A stretch of 64,000 nt of DNA. Origin: Streptomyces griseus. Its GTDB lineage: Bacteria; Actinomycetota; Actinomycetes; Streptomycetales; Streptomycetaceae. The position numbers were made by a program, and so were the translations under genes. The stretch spans positions 1-64,000 of the forward strand of contig NZ_UAVD01000001.1 of assembly GCF_900460065.1 (NCBI RefSeq). The letters are read 5' to 3'. The notes beneath the pieces were generated by a model that searched no databases, was not told the origin of the DNA, and was given only the letters and a program-made list of their open reading frames with translations. Each line of letters opens with the position of its first letter. Within the stretch, counting starts at the first letter, position 1. Below are positions 57,809 to 64,000 of this stretch, in pieces.

Positions 57809-58603
57809 GTGTCCCTCCCGCGCCACCCACCCGTCCTGCTCGCCGCACCACTCCTCGCCCTGGCCCTGCTGCTCACCGGCTGCTCCTCCGGCGCCGCGCC
57901 GCAGAAGGCCCCGGCCGGCGTTCCGGGGCAGGGCGCGGCGGGCCCCCAGTCCGACGCCGCGTCCGCGCTGCGGTCCTCCGCCGACCCGGTGCCGCCCGCT
58001 CCGAGCCCCGCCGAGATCCCGGATCTGGGACCGGAGACCCTGGCCCAGATCCCCGCCGAGGCCCGGCAGGCCTTCGTGGTCACCGGCGAGGAGGCCGACT
58101 CCTACCGCTCCAGCGCGGTCCTGTACAGCCGCGCGGACCCGGCACGGGGCTGGGAGCCGGTCGCGGGGCCCTGGCCGGCGCACAACGGCATGGAGGGCTG
58201 GACGGACCACCACGTGGCGGGCGACCGGAGATCACCCACGGGTGTCTACACCCTCACCGACGCCGGCGGCCGGCTCCCCGACCCCGGGGCCCTGCTGCCG
58301 TACGACGAGCACCCCCGGTTCGCGGTGGACGGCGAGGGCTTCTTCGGCGAGCCGCTGGAGGGCTCCTTCGACTACGTGGTCGCGATCAACTACAACCGCA
58401 CGGCGGGCGTCAGCCCCCTGAACCGCACCCGCCCGCTCGGCCTCGAACGCGGCGGCGGCATCTGGGTCCACGTCGACCACGACGGCCCGACCCAGGGCTG
58501 CGTCTCCGTCCCCGAGGAGCGCATGGAGGAACTCCTGCGCACCCTGGACCCGGCGCTGAACCCGGTGATCGTGATGGGGGACGCGGAGTCGCTGAGGCGG
58601 TGA
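57809..58603 (+). CDS. YkuD-fold L,D-transpeptidase lipoprotein
   Basis: The 264-residue protein has a lipobox LLTGC (Cys25), a Pro/Ala-rich linker of about 60 residues, then a YkuD-type domain. The catalytic block GIWVHVDHDGPTQGCVSVPE contains His221 and the nucleophile Cys231; the usual SHGC is PTQGC, the variant seen in a large actinobacterial YkuD group. RRSPTGVYTL is the conserved entrance motif (SPTG). It probably forms or trims 3-3 cross-links in peptidoglycan or acts on a related wall substrate. GTG at 57809 follows GAGGAG. It is convergent with metG. Confidence 0.85.
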   Translation: MSLPRHPPVLLAAPLLALALLLTGCSSGAAPQKAPAGVPGQGAAGPQSDAASALRSSADPVPPAPSPAEIPDLGPETLAQIPAEARQAFVVTGEEADSYRSSAVLYSRADPARGWEPVAGPWPAHNGMEGWTDHHVAGDRRSPTGVYTLTDAGGRLPDPGALLPYDEHPRFAVDGEGFFGEPLEGSFDYVVAINYNRTAGVSPLNRTRPLGLERGGGIWVHVDHDGPTQGCVSVPEERMEELLRTLDPALNPVIVMGDAESLRR

Positions 58604-58634
58604 GGGAAGCCGGTGAGCAGGGGGAGGAACGCGG

Positions 58635-58669
58635 GGAGCCCGGGACCGTCAACGGCGGTCCCGGGCTCC
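58635..58669. terminator. Bidirectional hairpin between convergent L,D-transpeptidase and metG genes
   Basis: Arms 58635-58648 and 58656-58669 pair perfectly over 14 bp with a 7-base loop in an 85-bp convergent gap. Confidence 0.83.
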
Positions 58670-58688
58670 TCGCGTGCGTACAGGGGCG

Positions 58689-60302
58689 CTACGCCGGCTT
58701 CTCCTCCAGACGCGGGAACAGCACCGCGCCCTTCGTCACCGTCGCGCCGGCGGGCAGGACGCCCCAGGCGCCCGCGTCCTGGACCCTCTGGCCGGCCAGC
58801 GAGCCCAGTGACTCCTCGGCGCCCAGGGACTCCCAGAGCTTCTGCGAGGTCTCCGGCATCACCGGGTGGAGCAGCACCGCGACCCCGCGCAGGGACTCGG
58901 CGGCCGTGTAGAGGACGGTCGCCAGGCGCGCCCGGCCCTCCGGGCTGGTGTCCTTGGCCACCTTCCACGGCTCCTGCTCCGTGATGTAGCCGTTGACCTG
59001 CTTCACGAAGTCGAAGACCGCCAGGATGCCGCCCTGGAAGTCCAGCTCCTCGCCGATCTTCCGGTCGGCGGTCGCCACGGCCTTCGCCAGGCCCTCCCGC
59101 ACGGCCAGCTCGGCGTCACCGGCGGCCGTCGCCTCCGGCAGCGCACCGCCGAAGTACTTGCCGACCATCGCCGCGACCCGCGAGGCGAGGTTGCCGTAGT
59201 CGTTGGCCAGCTCGGAGGTGTAGCGGGCGGAGAAGTCCTCCCAGGAGAACGACCCGTCGCTGCCGTACGCGATGGCCCGCAGGAAGTACCAGCGGTACGC
59301 GTCCACGCCGAAGTGCGAGGTCAGGTCCTGCGGCTTGATGCCGGTCAGGTTCGACTTGGACATCTTCTCGCCGCCGACCATCAGCCAGCCGTTGGCGACG
59401 ACCTTGCCCGGCAGCGGCAGACCCTGCGCCATCAGCATCGCGGGCCAGATCACCGAGTGGAAGCGGAGGATGTCCTTGCCGATCAGGTGCACGTTCGCCG
59501 GGAACGTACCGTCGAACTTCTCCTGGTTGGCGCCGTAGCCGACCGCCGTCGCGTAGTTGAGCAGCGCGTCGACCCACACGTAGATGACGTGCTTGTCGTC
59601 CCACGGCACCGGGACGCCCCAGTCGAACGTCGAGCGCGAGATCGACAGGTCCTGGAGCCCCTGCTCGACGAAGTTCACGACCTCGTTGCGCGCCGACTCG
59701 GGCTGGATGAAGTCCGGGTTCGCCGCGTAGAACTCCAGCAGCTTCGGGCCGTACTCGCTCAGCTTGAAGAAGTAGTTCTCCTCCTTGAGGAGCTCCACCG
59801 GCTTCTTGTGGATCGGGCAGAGCTTCTGCCCGGCGAACTCGCCCTCACCGTCGATCAGATCGCCGGGGAGCTTGTACTCCTCGCACCCCACGCAGTACGG
59901 GCCCTCGTACCCGCCCTTGTAGATCTCGCCCTTGTCGTACAGGTCCTGCACGAACTCCTGCACCCGGTCGGTGTGCCGCTTCTCCGTCGTCCGGATGAAG
60001 TCGTCGTTCGCGATGTTGAGGTGCTCCCAGAGGGGCTTCCACGCCTCCTCGACGAGCTTGTCGCACCAGGCCTGGGGCGTGACGTTGTTCGCCTCGGCCG
60101 TGCGCATGATCTTCTGACCGTGCTCGTCCGTGCCGGTGAGGTACCACACCTTCTCGCCGCGCTGGCGGTGCCAGCGCGTGAGCACGTCGCCTGCGACGGT
60201 CGTGTAGGCGTGGCCCAGGTGAGGAGCGTCGTTGACGTAGTAGATGGGGGTCGAGACGTAGTACGCCGTCGCCCCCTGCTTCTCGGATCCAGTGGCCGCC
60301 AT
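58689..60302 (-). CDS. metG: Methionyl-tRNA synthetase
   Basis: The 537-residue class I synthetase has the HIGH variant in YVNDAPHLGHAYTTVAGDVL and KMSKS in VGGEKMSKSNLTGI. A zinc-knuckle remnant is visible in YCVGCEEYKLPGD and KLCPIHKKPVE. There is no C-terminal EMAPII-like tRNA-binding domain, consistent with the shorter actinobacterial form. ATG at 60302 is chosen because the family begins near it; 11 further in-frame residues upstream lack support. It ends at the shared hairpin and is divergent from the two-component system. Confidence 0.97.
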   Translation of the reverse strand: MAATGSEKQGATAYYVSTPIYYVNDAPHLGHAYTTVAGDVLTRWHRQRGEKVWYLTGTDEHGQKIMRTAEANNVTPQAWCDKLVEEAWKPLWEHLNIANDDFIRTTEKRHTDRVQEFVQDLYDKGEIYKGGYEGPYCVGCEEYKLPGDLIDGEGEFAGQKLCPIHKKPVELLKEENYFFKLSEYGPKLLEFYAANPDFIQPESARNEVVNFVEQGLQDLSISRSTFDWGVPVPWDDKHVIYVWVDALLNYATAVGYGANQEKFDGTFPANVHLIGKDILRFHSVIWPAMLMAQGLPLPGKVVANGWLMVGGEKMSKSNLTGIKPQDLTSHFGVDAYRWYFLRAIAYGSDGSFSWEDFSARYTSELANDYGNLASRVAAMVGKYFGGALPEATAAGDAELAVREGLAKAVATADRKIGEELDFQGGILAVFDFVKQVNGYITEQEPWKVAKDTSPEGRARLATVLYTAAESLRGVAVLLHPVMPETSQKLWESLGAEESLGSLAGQRVQDAGAWGVLPAGATVTKGAVLFPRLEEKPA

Positions 60303-60486
60303 GGTCGAAATCCTAACGGCCAGATCAAGATCCACTCACATCGATGAACGGCGGCCGGTGCGCGGGCGGAGGAAGGCCCTCCGGTGGAGAGCTTTGCGAA
60401 ACATCCCCTCGCGTAATGGTTCCCGTAGGAAAGTCGCATCCTGGGAGGGAGCGGACAAGCGCGTGCACGAGGCAGGGGACATCACC

Positions 60487-61140
60487 ATGCGGGTACTGGT
60501 CGCCGAGGACGAGGAGATCCTCGCGGAGCTGGTCGCCACCGGACTGCGCCGGGCCGGCTTCGCGGTCGACACGGTGTACAGCGGGGACGCGGCCCTCGCC
60601 TACCTCGGCCTGCACGACTACGACGTCGTCGTGCTCGACCGCGACCTCCCCCGGGTGCACGGCGACGACGTGGCCCGTCGCCTGGTCGCCTCCGGCTCCC
60701 GCACCCGGATCCTGATGCTCACCGCCTCCGGCACCATGGAGGACCGGGTCGCCGGGCTCGACCTGGGCGCCGACGACTACGTGGCCAAGCCGTTCGAGTT
60801 CCCCGAGCTGGTCTCCCGGGTGCGCGCCCTGCGCCGGCGCAGCGCCCGGCCCGTACCGCCCCAGCTGGAACGCCACGGCATCCGGCTCGACACCGTACGC
60901 CGCTCCGCGCTCCGCGACGGCCGGGACCTGGACCTCTCGCCGAAGGAGTTCAGCGTGCTGCAGCTGCTCCTGGAGGCCGACGGCGGCACGGTCAGCGCGG
61001 AAGAACTGCTGGAGCGGGCCTGGGACGCCAACGCCGACCCGTTCACCGGGGCCGTGCGCGTCTGTATGAGCAAGCTCCGGGCCAAGCTCGGCGAGCCCGC
61101 GTTGATCCGCACCGTGCAGGGCGTCGGGTACGCCCTGTGA
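60487..61140 (+). CDS. OmpR/PhoB-type response regulator
   Basis: The 217-residue regulator has a receiver domain with D8, phosphoacceptor D51 in VVVLDRDLPRVHGDD, T79 in ILMLTASGTMEDR and K101 in DYVAKPFEF, then a winged-helix domain (LDLSPKEFSVLQLLLEADGG, then VRVCMSKLRAKLGEPALIRT). It has all residues needed for phosphorelay. ATG at 60487 has AGGGGAC upstream; a GTG at 60463 is possible. Its stop overlaps the kinase gene start (GTGA). The receiver resembles the CutR group, though this is by eye only. Target genes are unknown. Confidence 0.91.
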   Translation: MRVLVAEDEEILAELVATGLRRAGFAVDTVYSGDAALAYLGLHDYDVVVLDRDLPRVHGDDVARRLVASGSRTRILMLTASGTMEDRVAGLDLGADDYVAKPFEFPELVSRVRALRRRSARPVPPQLERHGIRLDTVRRSALRDGRDLDLSPKEFSVLQLLLEADGGTVSAEELLERAWDANADPFTGAVRVCMSKLRAKLGEPALIRTVQGVGYAL

Positions 61141-62396
61141 AGCGTCCGCCCACGCTGCGGCGGCTGGTGGAGGCCTCGACGCTGCCGCACTCGACGATCC
61201 GGACCCGGATCGCCCTCGTGTACGGCGGTGTCTTCCTGGTCCTCGGCACCGCCCTGCTGGCCACCGTCAACCTGGCCTCCCGCGCCGGTACGGAGACCGA
61301 GGCGCGCTCCATCGCGTCGTCCGCCGCAGCGGCCCAGCCCGGCTACGCGGTGAACGGCCCGCTGATCTCCCGCCGCCACCTGGGTCCGCCCACCGTCTAC
61401 GACCTCACCGACAACGTCAGCAACGCCGCGGGGCAGCAGCTCCTGTACTGGTCGGTCGCCGCCCTGCTCGTGATGACGGGCTGCGCGGTCGCGGTGGGCT
61501 GGTGGACCGCCGGGCGGGTGCTGCGACCCATCCACGACATGACCGAGAAGGCCCGCAAGCTCTCCGCGCACACCCTGCACGAGCGCATGGCGCCCACCGG
61601 GCCCGACGACGAGCTCAAGGAGCTGGGCGAGACGCTGGACGCGCTGCTGGCCCGGCTGGAGAAGGCGTTCGACAGCCAGCAGAGGTTCATCGCGAACGCC
61701 TCGCACGAGCTGAGGACCCCACTGGCCACCCAGCGCGCCGCGATCCAGATCGGCCTGGACGATCCGTCCCCCGAGGATCTCGTACGCACCCGGCAGACCC
61801 TGTTGGACACCAACCGGCGCAGCGAGCGGCTGATCGAGGGGCTTCTCGTGCTGGCCCGGAGCGAACGGGGGCTGGCCGCGGACGAGCGCGAGGCGGTCCG
61901 TCTCGACCACGTGGTGAGGGAGGAGGCGGCCCGCCGCCCGGCGGTCAGGGGCACGGGCGGAGGTGCGGAGGGCCGGGGTGCGGAGAACGGCGGTCCGCAG
62001 GGCCCGGGTCCGGGCGGCGGTCCGGCCGTGAACGTCGTGGTGGCCGCCTGCTCGGTGCGCGGCAACCGGCTGCTGCTCGCCCAGCTGGTGGCGAACCTGC
62101 TGGCCAACGCGGTCACGTACAACGTGCCGGGCGGCTCGGTGGAGGTCTCGCTGACCGGGGAGGGGACGCTGCGGGTGCGCAACACGGGACCGAGGGTCTC
62201 GGAGGCCGACATCGCGGGGTTCTTCGAGCCGTTCCGGCGGGGCGAGGGACGGGACCGGATGGGGCCGGGGTCGGGCCTCGGCCTTTCGATCGTCCGGTCG
62301 ATCGCGGTGGCCCACGGCGGCACGGTCACGGCGGTACCGGGCCCGGAGGGCGGCGGTCTCGCCGTGACCGTGCGGCTGCCGGCCGATCAGGTCTAG
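61137..62396 (+). CDS. Sensor histidine kinase, partner of the upstream regulator
   Basis: The 419-residue kinase has two membrane helices (about 24-46 and 103-123) around a short extracellular loop of about 55 residues, a HAMP linker (124-177), the H box with His190 ([16 protein letters not shown]), the N box ([16 protein letters not shown]) and G boxes ([30 protein letters not shown]). A Gly/Arg-rich insertion of about 25 residues precedes the N box. The tiny external loop suggests sensing within the membrane or through a partner. GTG at 61137 overlaps the regulator stop. Its TAG shares bases with the stop of the convergent VWA gene in a CTAG. Confidence 0.91.
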   Translation: MKRPPTLRRLVEASTLPHSTIRTRIALVYGGVFLVLGTALLATVNLASRAGTETEARSIASSAAAAQPGYAVNGPLISRRHLGPPTVYDLTDNVSNAAGQQLLYWSVAALLVMTGCAVAVGWWTAGRVLRPIHDMTEKARKLSAHTLHERMAPTGPDDELKELGETLDALLARLEKAFDSQQRFIANASHELRTPLATQRAAIQIGLDDPSPEDLVRTRQTLLDTNRRSERLIEGLLVLARSERGLAADEREAVRLDHVVREEAARRPAVRGTGGGAEGRGAENGGPQGPGPGGGPAVNVVVAACSVRGNRLLLAQLVANLLANAVTYNVPGGSVEVSLTGEGTLRVRNTGPRVSEADIAGFFEPFRRGEGRDRMGPGSGLGLSIVRSIAVAHGGTVTAVPGPEGGGLAVTVRLPADQV

Positions 62397-64000
62397 GCCG
62401 TGCGCGCGGCGGTCCAGGCGGGCAGCCCGGCGAGGAGCTCGCGGTAGAGCTCGGCGTCCGCGATCTCGCGGGGCGCGGGGCCCGCGTGGAAGAAGCCGGT
62501 GTTGGGGGCGCCGAGCTTCCGCAGGAAGTCGAAGCCCTTCCCGTCCTGCTCGCCGAAGGCGACGAACTGGAAGAACAGCGGCAGCCGTGCGGCCTCCGCG
62601 AGAGCCTGCCGGGCGGCCTGCTTGGCGTCCGGCGGGCCGTCCGTCTGGAAGATCACGAGAGCCGGACCGGTGGCCTCCGTCTTCTCGTAGTGCGCGACGA
62701 CCTCCTCGACCGCACGGTGGTAGTGCGTCCGGCCGAGACGGCCGAGGCCCGCGTGCAGTTCGTCGACGCGGCCCTCGTGTCCGGAGAGCTCGATGGCGCC
62801 GGTGCCGTCGATGTCGGTCGAGAAGAAGACGACCGGCACGGTGGCGTCCTCGTCCAGGTGCGCGGCGAGCGCGAGCGCCCGGTCGCCGAGGTGCTGGGCG
62901 CTGCCGTCCCTGTAGAACGGCCGCATCGAGCCGGAGCGGTCGAGCACCAGGTAGACGCGGGCGCGGAGACCGGTCAGACCGTGCGCCTTGAGGGCCGCCT
63001 GCGCCGCCTTGTACGGGGCGACGAGCTGCGGGGCACGCGACTTGACGCGCGCGAGCGTGGTGGCCGGCTTGCCGGGGGCGGCGGCGACGGGGCCGGTCGC
63101 GACGGCGACGGGCTCGGAGGTGGTGACGACCGGTTCGGGCGCGGGGGCGACGGCCGGCTCGGGGGTGGTGACGACCGGTTCGGGCGCGGGGGCGACGACC
63201 GGCTCCGGGGCGGCAGGGGGCGCCGGGGTCTCCGCGACGGTCGGGGTCTCCGGGGCATCCGTGGCCACCGGTGCCGCTGAGGCCTCGGGGGCCTTGGGAG
63301 CCTCAGGGGCCTCAGGGGCCTCGGCCTGGGCGGCCTGAGGCGGCTCGGTCGCGGTCTCGGGGGCCTTGACCGCCGCCTCGGGTGCGGCTTCCGCCTCCGT
63401 CTCGGCGGCGGCCTCCGGCTCGGTCTTCCGCTCCGGAGCGGGCTCCGGGGTCTCGTCGAGGTCGAAGTCGATCGTGATCGGCGTCGGCACGGGCGTGACG
63501 GGCGCGACGGGCGCATCGGCGGTCGCCGGCGCCTCCGGCGCGACGGCTTCCTCGGCGGTCACCGGGGCCTCGGCCGCGACGGCTTCCTCGGCGGTCGCCG
63601 GCTTCTCGGTGCCGACCGGCTCCTCGGCGGTCACCGGCTTCTCGACGGGGACCGGCTTCTCCGCCCTCGGCTCGTCCTCCGGGGCCGACTTCTGCGCGGG
63701 GACGGTCGGCGACGCCGGTGCGGCGGCCGCCTTGTCGAAGGCCTCCGCCACCAGGTCGGCGGCCGGCGAGCGGTCACGCTCCGTGGAGTCGGCGGTGGAC
63801 GGGAGCGAGGACGAGGTGGGGGACGAGGGCGAGGCCGGGGCCGGGATCGACGCCTTCGGCTCCGCCGCGGTACCGGCCTCCGAACGGGTCTCCGGCTCCG
63901 TCTCCTTGGGCTGAACGCGCTCGGCCTGGGGCGGGACGGTGGCCGTGGCCGGCTCGTCCTGCTCGGTGCGGCCGAACACCTTACGCAGCAAGCTCCGAAT
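62393..64000 (-). CDS. VWA-domain protein with long Pro/Ala/Glu-rich N-terminal region (start beyond window)
   Basis: The C-terminal 210 residues form a von Willebrand A domain with an intact MIDAS: DRSGSM in [18 protein letters not shown], the Thr region near [13 protein letters not shown] and the Asp of [12 protein letters not shown]. It resembles the VWA unit of TerF-type tellurite/stress proteins. The preceding 310 residues are low complexity, with repeated [11 protein letters not shown] and AEEAVA units. The frame is open to the right edge, where it reads [13 protein letters not shown]; streptomycete homologues start just upstream with a Met-Gly, so a few codons are missing. Function is probably scaffolding in a cytoplasmic stress complex, by family analogy only. 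Confidence 0.85.
   Translation of the reverse strand: MRSLLRKVFGRTEQDEPATATVPPQAERVQPKETEPETRSEAGTAAEPKASIPAPASPSSPTSSSLPSTADSTERDRSPAADLVAEAFDKAAAAPASPTVPAQKSAPEDEPRAEKPVPVEKPVTAEEPVGTEKPATAEEAVAAEAPVTAEEAVAPEAPATADAPVAPVTPVPTPITIDFDLDETPEPAPERKTEPEAAAETEAEAAPEAAVKAPETATEPPQAAQAEAPEAPEAPKAPEASAAPVATDAPETPTVAETPAPPAAPEPVVAPAPEPVVTTPEPAVAPAPEPVVTTSEPVAVATGPVAAAPGKPATTLARVKSRAPQLVAPYKAAQAALKAHGLTGLRARVYLVLDRSGSMRPFYRDGSAQHLGDRALALAAHLDEDATVPVVFFSTDIDGTGAIELSGHEGRVDELHAGLGRLGRTHYHRAVEEVVAHYEKTEATGPALVIFQTDGPPDAKQAARQALAEAARLPLFFQFVAFGEQDGKGFDFLRKLGAPNTGFFHAGPAPREIADAELYRELLAGLPAWTAARTA

Noticed and set aside
1..64000. Prophage, insertion sequence, integrative element, CRISPR or anti-phage system
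   Set aside because: No transposase, integrase, att-like repeat, spacer array or defence gene set is visible; gene content and composition are uniform core chromosome. The only short tandem repeats are in-frame units within coding tails.
1..64000. tRNA or rRNA genes
   Set aside because: No cloverleaf-like block with TTCRANYC-type arm or rRNA-like stretch was found by eye; a tRNAscan run would settle it.

Overview
The window is high-GC DNA with densely packed, often translationally coupled genes, GTG/TTG starts and long GC-rich hairpins in place of U-tailed terminators. Gene content (two alpha-keto acid dehydrogenase sets, a PASTA kinase, a proteasome activator Bpa, a mycothiol-type maleylpyruvate isomerase fold, an AfsR-like SARP) points to Streptomyces or a close relative. 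From memory, and unverified, the order resembles the conserved core around SCO3790-SCO3860 of S. coelicolor. Three perfect parS sites and a group of DnaA-box-like 9-mers fit a position in the origin-proximal core rather than an arm or island. I see no insertion sequence, prophage, CRISPR array, rRNA or tRNA.

Layout. 1-7.3 kb: end of a phenylacetate (paa) oxygenase operon, a coupled DUF5819-HTTM-SpoU methyltransferase operon, paaN and a TetR regulator; three matching palindromes suggest one TetR-controlled regulon. 7.3-11.9 kb: Lrp regulator divergent from a first E1alpha-E1beta-E2 operon. 12.2-16.9 kb: molybdenum cofactor genes (MobA-like fusion, moeA), a K+ channel whose start codon lies inside parS, and a quinone oxidoreductase. 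17-22.8 kb: bpa, a PadR-controlled ABC exporter, and an anchored low-complexity protein. 23.1-28.5 kb: two divergent Ser/Thr kinases, a small-molecule kinase-like protein and a PPOX-like protein. 28.5-33.2 kb: NarL-type regulator divergent from a second E1alpha-E1beta-E2 operon, with an AT-rich nested inverted repeat between them. 33.4-36.6 kb: D-Ala-D-Ala carboxypeptidase, CmtR-like repressor with CDF transporter, and GntR regulator. 36.5-42.7 kb: MFS transporter, mycothiol-type enzyme, nitrilase, small membrane protein, LURP-one protein and thioredoxin-NHL protein. 42.7-46.4 kb: AfsR-like SARP and a downstream lipoprotein gene preceded by an 11-bp-phased heptamer array. 46.6-55.6 kb: aminopeptidase, FadE5-like dehydrogenase, SseB-domain protein, pirin, AI-2E protein and a PAS-GAF-PP2C-ATPase stress regulator. 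55.8-64 kb: aspS, L,D-transpeptidase, metG, a two-component system and a VWA protein running off the right edge.

Most genes are ordinary core functions. The signals that go beyond gene calling are regulatory and architectural: parS sites fused to a start codon and to a terminator, a DnaA-box cluster in the first dehydrogenase promoter, a candidate SARP operator with ideal geometry, the shared TetR palindromes, and the CmtR-type metal site.
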